Notes under the pieces: generated by a model | What the model was told of the DNA's origin: nothing | The model's database searches: none | The model's input: the letters and a program-made list of their open reading frames with translations, nothing else | Shown here: piece after piece, positions 33,475 to 46,214 of the stretch | Numbering within the stretch: position 1 is the first letter of the stretch | Layout: every line of letters begins with the position of its first letter | Translations under genes and position numbers: made by a program | DNA from: Gnetum montanum | Taxonomy: Eukaryota; Streptophyta; Gnetopsida; Gnetales; Gnetaceae | Assembly (NCBI GenBank): GCA_015680685.1 | Contig: MNCI01004997.1 | Location: 423,486 to 487,485, forward strand | Direction of reading: 5' to 3' | DNA length: 64,000 nucleotides

Positions 33475-36400
33475 AATGGAAAGGGAGAGATCCGAAATAA
33501 TGAGCGTCTATTTGAATTTCTTAAAAGTGTCCAACTTCTCCCCACTGATGTTCTTAGGTTGAGGGGTGGAAGTTGGCGATGCTCATATTCCAATGTGTCT
33601 ATCCCTTCGTTGTTAGCATGAGTTTCCTTAGTTCATTTCGTGCATATTAGTTTGCTCTTCCTAGTAGCTATCAACCATGGGGTTTCTACTACTGGTGTGG
33701 TTGCTACATACAGGCACCTTTGGATTTGTGTTTCTTGGGCACACCAATTACATGGAAGAAATGCTGGACATTCTTCCATATCATCACCCTCTGAGTCACT
33801 GTATGTGATGCATGGAACTTTCTTCTTCTCGATCTTTCTATAAATGTTTATCTTATATATCTACAAGGAAAGATCGTGGATCCCTAGGTAAGCATCTACT
33901 GTACTTAGCCATGGCCTTTCCATTATAATTGGGAAGCCCCCTTCATTATTTTTGATTTCAATCACCAGAAATCAGTTGTGTAAGACCACCCACACACAGT
34001 GGTAATGATGTCCTCCACCAATCCCAAGGGAATGGTGATGGACTAGTCAGCCAGCTCCAGTTGAATGTTGCTCTTCTTAAGTTTGGGAAGGTTCTAGGCT
34101 TGATACATTTCTCATGATATTAAATTGACCCCAGAACCTGAGTTAAGAAGAGCCTTATGTGGTCCGTTCCTGATGATTTGTAGATAGATTAAGGGGCTCC
34201 CAGGATCAGATAGTTTCCTGGGAATGTGGCCTACCTTGATCCAGCCGGTTACGGTATGCGTTAACATAACTATATGCGTACTCTGTTGTTGGACTGAAGG
34301 GTGCTCCGAAGTTTTGGATGGTGGAGGAGTGTACATGGGCTCAACCACTTGTTGTTGCAAGAGTTTGTCTGGGCTTCTGATTTTGAAGAAAGGTCTTCTC
34401 TTTTTACAGTTGTCAGAACCAGCAGCTGGTTGGATATTTACAGCTCTCGCAACGTTATGTTGCTGCGGTTGAGTAGGGAGTTCCCCTTGCATTGTTGGAG
34501 TAGGTTGTATGGGAACTATAGGTGGAAGAGGTGCGGATGGAGTTGGAGGATGGGATGAATGTGGGATGTCTCCCAAAGGAGAAGGAGTCCTCCTGAAGTA
34601 CTCCTGAACTTGGTAGTGACGTTGGGGAGTAGTGTGATCCATAGAGTCACTTGGAGAAACTAGCTGCTGCACATAATAACCATATGGATCAGGCTACCGG
34701 TAAGGGTACTTTTGTGTTGGCAGTGGCATCCCCCATCACTGTGGGTATTACCACTGCTGATGTTGTCTGATGGGTTGTGGTGGGGTTCCACTTGGATAGT
34801 ACGTTAGTGGTTGGTGGAACTACCTTGGGTTACCTTGTGGATAAGGTAACCTTCGGGGTGTTTGTCGTTGGTTGAGTCTTGGGTTAAGTGCATACACCCC
34901 AAACTCCTGTAGATGTGAGATAATTGGGCAACATCCCTTAGGATGGTCATATTGGCAAATCTCACATCAACCGTCATCATCTGTATCTAAATCCATAACC
35001 TCATTGGAAATAGTAATTTTCCCCTTACCCTTGTTATGTGCAGGGCCTAAATTTCTTCGCTTTGTCTTACCTTTGTCACTACTTCATTCCTCTTTAGACT
35101 CTTCTACAATTTTTAAGATAGTCTCAAGTCTAGAGTCTAAGGAATCCCACAGTTGGTCTACCTTAGCCGATACTTCGATTGTTAGTTTTTGAATCGGCAA
35201 GGTTTTTCTGCGCACCAACTCTTCAAGTGGTGACTCATCCTCCTCATCACAAAATTTCACTCCCTTCTTTCAAAGGGAGGGATCACGATTGTATTCTTCC
35301 ACACTTTCCCTTTTTCGTAGCTCACCTTCGTCTTTTGCTACTTGTTCCAACAAGTGATGTACTTCATGGGCTCTAAGTTCCGATAGTCTCCCTTAGGCAT
35401 AAGTCCCAAGGGTTTTTCGAGTTTCATGCCTTAGCCCATCCACGATGTGGCAAAGTTAATCCCGTTGAGCATATCCATGGCCCGAGCAACGATGTAACAA
35501 TATGTAGTAGCGGGCCATGGCAACATCCAAGGGTTCATGATTACCTTGCTTCCATCCTTGGATCTACTTATGTAAATTAGACACTCTGGAGTATGTTTGA
35601 TATTTATCGTTGAAGAGTTCTAACATCGTACTCCACCTCCTGATGGTTTCCAGCTCTAAGGACTGGTACCAACTCTCTACTTCTTTGATGAGTGTCCTGG
35701 GAAACAACTTAAGTTTTTGCCACTTGTTCTCTATGTTCTGCAAGGTGTAGGCATCACGGAATGCCTGTAAATGATGTTGCGGATCTGAGTTGTATCCCCC
35801 TTCAAAGCATGGCATATTGTTCATGTCTAAACATTTGATCCGACTATCCTTTTAATGCCTTGTTGGAATCCTAACTATCTCTGTTATGTCGAGCATACTT
35901 CGGGTTGCAAGTAGGGGCTCGTCATGATCATCTCTTTCATGATGCCTGTGATGTCTTCGTTGTTCCCTACTTTCCCTTTGTCCTTACCCTTGTCCTCTCT
36001 CTCGACTTTCCCGTCGAGGTCTCTTATTTTGTCTACCCCTATCCTCACCATTATGTTCATGGTGGCTGCGCCCAGATGTGGAAGGAGAGGGTGAGTGGTG
36101 AGATGAAGGAGAAGAGGAAGGGGAACCATCGACATGATGATGTTTCTTGCCTTCTCTTCGGCTGCTTCAGCCTCGATTGTGATGACGATCTAAGTGCCTG
36201 TCCTTTGCATGAGTTGTTATTCCCTCTGTGAACAGTTGGTGTTCACGGCGATCAGAACCAGTGTTATGTATCATTGAGCACAGGTTCTGATACCCAACCT
36301 CCTCACCATCGTTAGGAGGGGAAACATCATTTGTTAGAGAAGTCGTGATAATGGGTTCCTCATCTCCTATTTCGCTAAGGACATGCAGACCTTTGCCCTT

Positions 36401-36775
36401 CAACAGTGTAAGCTGGCTCTCTTGCCTTAAGTCCTAAATACGTTGTGCTTCTGTGGGATGATAATCCCTCATGTCAAAGTCCTCCGTAACATATTCAGCA
36501 TATAATTCTGTCATGCTAATATGTGCCAAAACACGGAAGAGCATGTTAGGAACTGATCGATCTAGGGGTAACATGATGTTACCTTGCAAATCTCTCCATC
36601 GCAGTTACTCGTCTTGATGGAGGATAAAGGTAAAGTTTGGAATATACTCATCGGGATGAGTATAGACTATTCGGTATTATTTAGGACTTGGCAGATTTTG
36701 GTTATGTGTTTTTGATTGCCGACTGTTTCGTGTATTATCCATAGGCAGTGAGTTGCTTTTGTTAGAAGAAGACAT
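33475..36775 (-). pseudogene. gag-protease polyprotein of element D (decayed)
   Basis: From ATG at 36775 one minus-strand frame carries the same domain order as element C: N-terminal block with EYIPNFTFILHQD; variable Arg/His/Ser/Glu region; gag core with MNNMPCFEGGYNSDPQHHLQ (about 35824 onward); zinc knuckle CEICQYDHPKGCCP (about 34970-34930); proline/glutamine linker; protease active-site block LLNSGSGVNLIS ending at 34112 (the usual catalytic Asp is Asn). A frameshift near 33970 leads to the block GGFPIIMERPWLSTVDAYL. Stops are mostly at Gln codons. Confidence 0.78.
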
Positions 36776-36892
36776 TTTTATTAGTGTGCTAATTACCATT
36801 ATATAATTTTTCTGTTAATTAACCTGAAGGTTCGTTTAGGCTCCCAACAATGTGAGTGATATCCTATGTTCTATTCGGCGCAAAAACACTTA

Positions 36893-36912
36893 GTCCCCGG
36901 CAATGGCGCCAA
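36893..36912 (-). promoter_or_regulatory. Primer binding site of element D (tRNA-Asp type, nearly intact)
   Basis: Minus strand TTGGCGCCATTGCCGGGGAC, next to the 5' LTR. It differs by one base from the complement of the plant tRNA-Asp(GUC) 3' end. Confidence 0.85.
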
Positions 36913-37666
36913 TGATGAGTGGCGAGATACCCCCACACTCAACCATATGAATACGAGCGTAGCACACGTGATTCGGTCGAACTCCGCAAACTAAGTGCCT
37001 ACACACCCCATGGAACACTTAGCATTAATTATTCATTGTCTTTCCAAACTTGCTTGTAGTTGTCATGGTGTATGGTTAAGTAAGTCCGAGGTATATGATT
37101 TTTATAATTTTTTATGTTTTCTGTCTCCTATGCTAACAAGGTGAAGGGTTGAGAAACTAATGACTAACTCTAACTAATGAACTAAGTCTAAATTACCTAG
37201 CGTCAGCATCCCTTCCCACTTACCGTACACACCCTGAACCAATGCAACCGTGGTTACCAAACACTAATCGTTGCTGGGATCACCACGCGTAACGCACGTG
37301 CTCGAAGTGGTCATACTGAGGCACTTAACTAGGAGAAAAGGATTGAGAAGGAAAATAGTAAATAACAAGTAATAAATAACAATAATAAAATCCTATTCCA
37401 TGCGCTGTAAGGTTTATCTAGAAAGCTCATCTTTATTGCCGTACACAAACTTGTGTTCAAGTACGATGTTTGCTTGAATAAAGATCCATTTACTTTGGGA
37501 CTCCTACTGCGAGCACATGGAAAATATTCTATCTCTGAAGTGATCAATCTGCCAGAGTTTCCCTACTGTCTAGCCTAAGATGAGAAAACAAGGGAGAGCC
37601 GCCTCTTATTTATAGATATGACGGCGCACCGCGATATCGCGGCCCATGCAATATCGCGGCCCATCA
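36913..37666 (-). repeat. 5' LTR of element D
   Basis: 754 bases. Minus strand starts TGATGGGCCGCGATATTGC, has TATAAATA at 37614-37607, and ends CCACTCATCA at 36913. Its U3 is shorter than that of the partner LTR at 30632-31418, with fewer palindromes. Confidence 0.87.
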
Positions 37667-39660
37667 CCTATCTCCTTCATTATAGATATAATACCTACAA
37701 ATAAATCACACATCATTGCTTAAATGTTATAAAAACATTATAAATAATGATAATAACAAACAAATGAAGAATTAATATTTACCTGAATCACTTGTGACAT
37801 CCAGATCTACCATCCTTGTAACGAATAAGATGTTTTGCATATTCACGCAGTTTGACGTCTTTAGCTCTTCGCTTAAGAAAATCACATTTTCCTTTAGGAA
37901 AAAGACTTGGAAATGCTATCGTAAACAACCCCATCATGTTAAACTCATTAATAGGAGAATCAGACATGGAAGACCACTAGGCAACATCTGAATCCTGTAA
38001 TGATGGATTATGCATCCATGCTCTTATCCAATCAATTTTCTTTCTTACAATTCCAAGACATGTGCAACTAATGATGTGTGACCGATAATGTTTTCTTCAT
38101 CTGTCTGAAGCAAAGGGCCTTAAAACTACAATCTCATTTCTCCATCCTTTTCTGACAATGGAATATAAGGAATGCTATAGAAGATGTTAACATCATCGGT
38201 ATCAACAATATCATCTAATGCATGCGTATCGATCTCGACATTTTGATAGTACAAATCATTTGCCTTCTTAAAAATCAAAGCTTCATAAACCCGTCTCTAG
38301 TTGACAATGAAATTATACTCGTTGCCCATTTAATCTGCTCTTCTCAAGATCAAGAAATGGATATATTTAATTTTAAGAGGAAGTATTTTAGTAATTTGTG
38401 TGACATCCTAAGTAAAGCTAATTGTGTGACCTTTATACTTGAACTGTCCACCAACTACATGTGTAACTTGTAAAATGAGATTGATTTTTGCAATTAACAT
38501 TTTTTCAAACTTAGTTAAACCACATATTGAAAATAACATGATCATGCTCTGTTGAAAATAACATATTGAAATAACATGGATCATGGTATCCAACCACATT
38601 TATACTTGAACTATCCACCAACTTAGTTAACATTTGCAATATGTGGTTGGATACCATGATCCATGTTATTTTCAACAAAAAATCATTTGATTTCACAACC
38701 AAAACTATCAAGAATATTATGTTTCTTTTCATTAATGCACCTATTGCATGTGGGTCCTCTACTTTTGGTTGAATCCAATAATATGGCAAGAAACATTTCA
38801 TTACATACATTGCAGAAATGTGAATTTGCAAAACTTCTAACTGCAATATTAAAATTATGTATTGCTTGAGTAATTTTTGTACTTACCTTTTGCAATCTTG
38901 GAAAAGATTAAATAGGTTCTGAAAAAGGCATTTCCATTGTTGGTGCACTTCGATGAAGTGAATTTTCCTCCTGTCGACGTTGCCTTTTTCGGCACTCACT
39001 CTCACTATAATGTGGTTGTTCTTGATCTTCTTTCAATTGTTGTTCTTTTTCATGTGTGATTTCTAGAACAGATGTTGTTTGATTAACAAGCACAGATGCA
39101 TTTCTAATGTTCTACAAAAAAATGTTTCAAAATTTAAACTAAAAATTGAATTAAAATATGTACCAACTTGAATATGGGCAAACACCAACCTGCATTTCTT
39201 CCTGATTATTTACATTATTAGTATCAATAATGTGGATCATTGCATTGGATGAATCTCTAAGTGATGAGAGGGAATTTGAAGTTGACACAGCCTAAAAATA
39301 TATATGCAATGTAATTACGTAAATAAAATGAGAAGATTTCCCTATAATAAATATTTGTTTTGAAATATTAAAAAATGCATAAATTACATACTCCTAAATT
39401 TCATAGAATTAGTTGCCGTTCTCGTTCACGTCATTTTACTTCTCGTTTTGAAAATCGTTTTCTCTCCTCTACAATCATCGATTCTGGATTTTTAGTTTCT
39501 ATAATCCATGGTCGTCCTCTATCTCTGTTATGCCCATGCACACGCCCACTACCATGACCTCCATGAATTGCATTACTTATTGCAATATATGATTGTTGTT
39601 GCTGATCTTAAAGAAAGTGTTTTTCACCTTCTCTAGTAGGACTAATAGCAGGATCCATGT
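37667..39660 (-). pseudogene. Helitron protein, N-terminal part (decayed)
   Basis: Minus-strand remnants in order: Arg/Glu-rich segments (39093-38908); a cysteine-containing block with CNVCNEMFLA and CNRCINEKKH (about 38820-38710); MLIAKINLILQVTHVVGGQ (about 38510-38450), a hallmark of plant Helitron proteins; and SPINEFNMMGLFTIAFPSLF (about 37960-37900) followed by REYAKHLIRYKDGRS, the start of the Helitron-like N-terminal domain. It then ends near a possible donor site at 37784. Between the last two blocks most of the sequence is frameshifted. The domain continues at 30631 on the far side of element D. Confidence 0.75.
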
Positions 39661-39739
39661 CTAAAAATGCATGAATTCCAATATTGCACTTCTTAATTTT
39701 GTAACACAATGCCTAATTGATCTATAAATACTACATCAC

Positions 39740-40030
39740 ACCATAACCATCATCATCACCATGATCATAACCATAATCATTTTTATTAATAATAAATATT
39801 CATTATTACTGTAATCGTAACCATCACCGTTTATAATAATAATAACTATTCAATATTACCCATCATTTATAATAATAAATATTCATTATTACCCATGTCT
39901 TTATTATTACCCACTGTTTATAATAAAAAATATTCATTATTACTGTAATCATAACCATCACCATTTATAATAATAATAACTATTTAATATTATCCATCAT
40001 TTATAATAATAAATATTCATTATTACCCAC
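39740..40030. repeat. AT-rich tandem repeat, about 135-base unit
   Basis: Two units containing ATATTCATTATTACTGTAAT start near 39795 and 39930, with internal TAATAA triplet runs. Confidence 0.7.
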
Positions 40031-40036
40031 ATCGGG

Positions 40037-40440
40037 GAGGGAATACGAAAAGATGAATGAGGAGCCCAAGGGTTGGGGGGGCGTTAATCGAATAGAGATT
40101 CAACTCCTCTACAGTGACTCTTTGGCTTCCCTGCATGTGGTGTATGCACATGAGAGAATATGAAGAGACAAATTGGGAGCCTAGAGGTCAAAGGCATCAA
40201 TTAAATAGAGATTCAGCTCCCCTGCACATAGTCCATGCATGTGAGGGAATACAAAGAGACGAATGGAGAGCCCAAAGGTTGGGGAGGCGTCAATTGAATA
40301 AAGATTTAGCTCCCTTGCAGCAACTCTTTCGCTCCTTGACTTTTCAAATTCAACTCCCTTGCAATGACTCTTTGGCTCCCTTGCACGTGGCATGGAGGGT
40401 GACAAAGTACACTCCCCTCCCCTCCAATCTTGTGACACGT
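40037..40440. repeat. Imperfect tandem repeat with 90-115-base unit
   Basis: About three and a half units start with GAGGGAATACRAARAGA near 40037, 40152 and 40242. Each contains AGATTCAACTCC and TGACTCTTTGGCTCCC blocks. G+C is higher than in the surroundings. The open frame at 40114-40488 is a by-product of the repeat. Confidence 0.65.
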
Positions 40441-41700
40441 GTTGGCCTCTTGACCAAAATAAAAGCTTTAAATATTATTTGCATGTGAATGTGTTTTAAT
40501 AAGCCCTACACATATTTCTTTTTTCTTTAGTAAGCTCAAGAAAATTCAAAAGCTTTTTTATTTAATAAGCCCAACAATATTCAAAAGCTCTTAGTACTAG
40601 CATTGAGGATTATCATATGAAATGATGATGGTAAGAAGGGACGTCTCGCAACCCTCCACAGCCCCGTGCATGGTGGGACAGGATAAAATAGCATTGGGTA
40701 CAAGTAAACCAAAAGAATGTAAACCTATTTCATGTAAAAAAAAATAAGGATTAAGAAAAAGATAAACTAAACTATATGAAAGAGAGAATCATATAAGGTA
40801 ATATAATGTACTAAAAAAATAAAATAGGGAATATAATGTAATTTTCGTAACGGATTCTAATTTTTAAATACTGAAAAATAAACTTTATAAAGACTCAAAA
40901 TATACATATTCAGGGAATTGGCCTACAGCAGTCCAAAAGGTCTGCTTATTTTGATTTCCAAAAAGTATAGCAATTCTTATGCTGCTTATTTTGATTTCCA
41001 AAAAGCATAGTAACAGCTCTTGAACCACATTGGTAGCGATGGGATTCAAAAATTGTTTGGCTTCCCGCAGCCATTTACTAGCCTACTTTTACGGAAAACA
41101 CAAAACAAACCGATGTACAGTATATTTTTTATATATCAAATGCAATTTCCCGTATGCTTCCATTGGGCATATTAACTGTTTCAATTAATAGCATCCAATT
41201 TCCGATCAAATCATTGGCTCTGACCTCCTAAACATACGATCTACTGAAACTCAACAGCATAAAGACACTGAAAGGTAAAAAAAGAAAATGTATCTCAGAA
41301 ATTTCTCTAAATGATGATATTTACAAACAATTGACCAAGTCACCATAGAATCTTACATCAAAGTGTAAGAGATTGGGATAACAGTAGCAAATTCCACAAG
41401 TGACTTGGTAAACAACATCGATATGATCATCCACCTTTGTTACTAGACAAGGAAGGTTCCAGAAATAAATTTCCACCCACTAAATAGACTCTTCTTGAAA
41501 TTATAATTTTGAAAAACCCTTCATTGCAATTAAACGACATCAATTCTGCCTTTTCTTGTGACTCAACTTACCCAATCAATTTACCCAACGAACAATGTTT
41601 GGAAGGGTAAAATGCATGTATATTTATGGGAAATAAATGTAAACCCCAAAAGCAGTCATCTACAAAATATGATCCAGCCACAAAGCTAGAACCATGCTTG
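40441..41700. other. No gene; downstream flank and probable 3' UTR of the exonuclease gene
   Basis: AT-rich sequence without coding features. The part next to 41700 should hold the 3' UTR of the minus-strand gene. I cannot place its end. Confidence 0.4.
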
Positions 41701-44700
41701 TTAGCATGCAACATATCCTTGGAATCTTTTCCTGCACATTTCCACATCTTGAGCATTCAGCGTAATATCCGGTACAGCCCATTCGAAGTAGCTGCAAGCT
41801 GAACCCCTTGAAACAGACCAATTCCCACATGCAAAGAACGTTTTCCCTAGCCTTGGTCCAGGTTTTTTAATTATACATTTATTACTTGGTACTCCACAGT
41901 AACAAAGAGTTCCAGTTTTTTTATCCTCATGAGCTGAATTATTTAACCCACCATTTCCTGAGCTATGTCTGCTTCCTTGTACACCAGGGCTCTTACTCAC
42001 ATTCACCCTAGAAGGCCGATTCTGTGATGGCAATCTTAGTCCATTTATTGCTGGTAAATGCATACAGTTTGTATACTGGAATTTCACGCCCCTTTTCATT
42101 AAATCTACCAAGATCTTTGCTGTATTCTTAGCATCATCTAAGCCACAGTGAGCTCTGCCTTCCCATGTTAGCCCTGCAAGCTGAACAGCTCCCTTTAAGT
42201 TACAGTGTTGTTGATTCAAAGTCTTGCAAAAAGGAATCTTCAAGTTGATCCATCTGTTCAATGTTCAAAATGAATCATGGTTACAATTATTATTGTAAAC
42301 AAAATATTCATAGTTAGGGACATCATTCACACCAAAACTTTTAAATACACAAATGAATTTTGTACTGAATACATTAATACTACAGAAACAATCAGATTAC
42401 ATTTCCGACAAAGCACAAATATATGTTTCGCAAATTCACTGATAGCTATTGCACCTCAAAGCTCAATTGCAATGGTCCCTAGAATGTGTCCATAAAATTT
42501 TTAGTTAAAAAGATGTAGATAACATTACCTGTTAAAATAAGTAGGCTTCCGTATACCCTTCATATTACACTCAGATTCCAGCATTACCTTGCAGTCCCAA
42601 TCAGACCATGTAACAATAGCAAAATTTGTATTTTTGACTCCTTTCTCTTCCAACCATGTGTCATGCAGTAAAAGTGCTTCACTCAAAGAAATACCTTTGA
42701 TTACCTGGAAAAAATTCACCAACAATAATGATCATTACATTAAATTCTATATATGAAATTCTAACAGAGTAAAAATAACATTTGAAATTTACAAATAATT
42801 AAAGACCCCATTCATCAATCATCATATAAACATCAAAAAAGTTCCAAAAAGTTCTACAGTTTCTCTAAGTTGCTCCCATTAATATTGATGATTATACAAG
42901 TATAATAAATTAATCATACGTTTTCCCGTTTTTTCATTCAAATTTCATTTCCTAATATACTGAAAGCCTTCTTCATCAGTATGAGGAATCATCCTTGCCT
43001 AATAATTGCACCTATATAAATGCCTCCAATTTAACTAACCAGATTTAAACTTCAAAAAGTCTAGGTCAAAACTTTAAACTGTTGAAGATATTTTTCTAAT
43101 TCTAGAATTTCCTCAACTAGCCGATATTCAAGAAACACAATTATTTATTACATTACACCATGATGCACGATGTGACAGAGTTGTAGGTTTTTTACTTTAT
43201 ATCATAACATTTCTAAAAAAAAACTGAACAATAAGCATTGTATCACTTTAAACACAGTTAATCCTGAAAGCATAATAAATAAGAGATATAAATTTGTTAT
43301 TCTATCTCAAGCAGAGCTTTAGCAAGACATTTAAAGTAACTTGGATAAAAAACGTGAAGATAATTGTAAACAAACTAACCTGACTTTGCTGGATTCCTGT
43401 TAGCTCTTTACAAAAATCAGTTAGTATGGGATGATAAATAGGCTTGAGATAAGTGTGAAAATGTCCCTCCATTTCTCCAGTCTTCGCATTGACAAGCACA
43501 GAAGGGAATTCAATTATCTCCTGCGGAGATATCTGCCTTCCAGTGTCACATGTTGCCTCAAAATCAATCACAACAAAGTATTGAAAATCTTGTGACTGCA
43601 GCCCTCTATTATCCTCGGAAAGATTTATTTTACTTAGTAAATTCTGAATACTGTTCTCTGAAGGTGGTTTATTGTCCCGATTGTTGTGAACAATATGACT
43701 TGTTTTCATTGAAAGTAATGGAAATGGCCGAAAACGAAGAACTTCTGGATAATACATTTGGAGATATGAGACATACATAGGCATTGAGATGCCGTCATTA
43801 AATGCAAGACATGCAGTAGGATTTTGTATAACGTCAGCCCTATGAATTGCAGATGAATAAAAGTCTCTTTCATTGTTCACTGGCAAACCAAGAGCACAAA
43901 AGCCCAAATTTTGATGTGCTGAGCTACTACACATAGCAAGGCCTTGGTTCCTTATGTGTTGATCTGCAACATTTAAACAATATTGTAAAAAAAAATCTAT
44001 ATCATATATTTCAAACAACAATTTTAGGGCTAAACTCTTTCTGTGCAACAATGCCTAACCAACAAAAAAAGTATGAGCACTTAATTTAACAAAAACCATG
44101 GGTAAAAATTTTGATAACATATCTTTTTTAAAAACAAACAACATACATAATGCAGATCTAAAGCTACCCTTGCAGGTTTAAGGATGTTATAAAAGGTCTT
44201 ACATTGTATGCCTTTGTACAAAGACAATAATTAAGCCTTTTCAAATACTTATGAACAAAATAAACAGTTGATGTGAGCAAACATTTCAGTTCCTAGAAAA
44301 TAGATAAACGCACAGAGAAAATAGAACACAAAATAAAATCTCTGCAAATCAATTATACAACATGGTATACTTTCAGTCAATCAGAACATCATAAGAATGC
44401 TGGCATATTCTGGCACACACCATAGCTAACAACATTAGGTTTGTGCAAAAAAACAAAAACAAAAACAAAAAAAACAAACTAAGTAACACGGGTAAACAGA
44501 TATCCTTATGTTTACTATCTTCAAACACAAAGCACGGCATTTACCATGAGCTAGAAAAGGGTTCGAAAACAGAAAAACTTAGGATAAGAAATAATGTTGT
44601 TAATAATTTATGGTAAATCACATTATCCCAAAATAGCACATGGATACGTTATAGAATAAAATCATGAAGTATTTCATACCAATAAGAATTATTAAAATAG

Positions 44701-45328
44701 CGAAGCATGACGATGCTTCATAAACCCAACAGAATAGTTGCCGAGATGAAAAGATACAACCAACCCAGAATGCTAAATAGAAAAACTAGAAGAGTAGCCT
44801 GCTCGAAAGGCATAATTATTCAAAGACAAGGAAAAATCTGGGCATGCAAGAACGATGAGATGATAACAATAAAAATCATCATCTTATAGATGCCATAGTT
44901 ACGCGTATGAACAAAATCCCTCGGAGAAAAAACGGGAAAAAACCCACATTCAACTTGAACTCTGTGATCACACTCTAGTTCAAGAAAACACCATTACGAA
45001 GTTCGTTGCTCGGGCATTCTTCCCTCCTGTTCAATTGCAATGCACGAACAGTATTCAACGGGAAAAAATTAAAGCGCAAAACCAAACAAAGCCGACCCCT
45101 GATCCACGAGTTCCATCCTACCACATTAATCTTAATCCAACCAGATTCTGAAAGAAAACCCACAAACCCAGAAACAAAAATCGCCCAGAAGTTACAAGCC
45201 ACACCGCAGAATGCTGCCAAAATAGCATTCACAGAAACAAATTAGGGTTAACACAAAAACATCAAAGATCAAAAGAAAAAAAAAACACAAACCAACTAAC
45301 CTGGTATGGAAAACTGTTGATGAATCAT
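41701..45328 (-). CDS. ERI1/ERI2-like 3'-5' exoribonuclease with C-terminal GRF zinc finger
   Basis: Probable DEDDh-family RNase that trims RNA 3' ends, related to ERI1/ERI2. My exon model (minus): 45328-45301, 43963-43380, 42704-42529, 42253-41701. All junctions are GT-AG and in frame, giving 446 residues. Catalytic signs: VVIDFEATCD (Asp and Glu), TWSDWDCKVML (Asp), HCGLDDAKN (His and Asp). The C-terminal zf-GRF block starts CYCGVPSNKCIIKKPGPRLG and has later Cys in FFACGN and SACSYFEWA. This order is like animal ERI2. The start MIHQQFSIP is chosen because it alone joins exon 2 in frame; two upstream ATGs in another frame could form short uORFs. The first intron is 1337 bases. An extra 5' exon is not excluded. 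It is the only intact-looking gene in the window. Confidence 0.85.
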
Positions 45329-45553
45329 GATGAATGGTTGCGAGTTGCATTCGCAAAAGCATTCGATCTGCTTGTTTGTGTCTCTGTATATCGCCTATAT
45401 AGCAACGAGCAAGGCAGGTTGGAGAATCACAAAATCGTAGCGAATATTTCAATATGACTAAAACCGGCGCCAAGTATCTGCATCAACGTAATGATTACTC
45501 AACCTCAAGCGTAATTGCAAGTACCACATTTAGAAACATCGTCGGTGGTGCCG

Positions 45554-45563
45554 TTATATATAA
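45554..45563 (-). promoter_or_regulatory. Putative TATA box of the exonuclease gene
   Basis: TTATATATAA lies about 225 bases upstream of the proposed ATG. A start of transcription about 30 bases downstream, near 45525, would fit the first exon. The tandem array begins about 270 bases farther upstream. Confidence 0.45.
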
Positions 45564-46190
45564 CCAGGTGGACAGCTGCATATTCCTGACAGCAACTGGA
45601 TTTCTTAATTAACTGCCTATTTTTTATTTTTTTTTAAATATCCGCTACACACACAGGTTGTTTTTCTCTGCTTCTACTTATTGGCCCCACATCAGCGTTA
45701 CTCATCCGATATTGCGATGCGTATCTTTGTTTCTAAGTTTGAGCGCGCGAAGTATGATATGATCCTGCTTTTCATTAATGCAGTCTGCTCCCCTTTCTGT
45801 TTCTCTGTTTCCGCTTCTTCTTTTTTTAATTATTCCTTTTTCCCAACAGGTGGACAAATTCAACCCAAAACTAGATACGATTTTTATTCCTTGACTAGAT
45901 TTGAATCGTAGGAGCTTTTAAAATTAAGAGATTCTTCAATCTAATCTAATCGGTAACGATTGTGCAATTAACCTTGCCTTTCTTTACTAAAAATACCCTT
46001 CCCTTCCTTGAGAGCTATGATAAGAGCTATGATAAATGCACCATAATGAGAAAGATGTACCTAAATTGGTATTTTATTAGTTTATTTGGAAACTAGAAAT
46101 TAGAAATTTTTATTATGTTAAAGGAAAGCAACAAAACCAAAGATCAAATATGGCATGGGAAAAAATGATTAAAAAAATGAAAAAATTGCA

Positions 46191-46214
46191 TATATATATA
46201 TATATATATATATA
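46191..46214. repeat. (TA)12 microsatellite
   Basis: Perfect TA dinucleotide run in array unit 1. Other units have shorter TA runs at the same place. Confidence 0.95.

Larger units (their letters stand above)
30632..37666 (-). mobile_element. Element D: gag-protease-only gypsy-type LTR retrotransposon, inserted in the Helitron
   Basis: A complete insertion of 7035 bases on the minus strand with both LTRs. The flanks CCTGT (30627-30631) and CCTAT (37667-37671) form a five-base target duplication with one change. Reading on the minus strand: 5' LTR 37666-36913, primer site, gag-protease 36775 to about 33475, 3' module, 3' LTR 31418-30632. As in C, no RT, RNase H or integrase is present. It lies 301 bases from C, in the opposite orientation, in the same Helitron coding domain. 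Confidence 0.88.

Noticed and set aside
40114-40488. 124-codon frame
   Set aside because: Created by the tandem repeat at 40037-40440; no domain.
45192-45473. Minus-strand 93-codon frame at the first exon of the exonuclease gene
   Set aside because: It has no ATG at its proposed start, runs through the splice donor, and its frame does not join exon 2 without an early stop.
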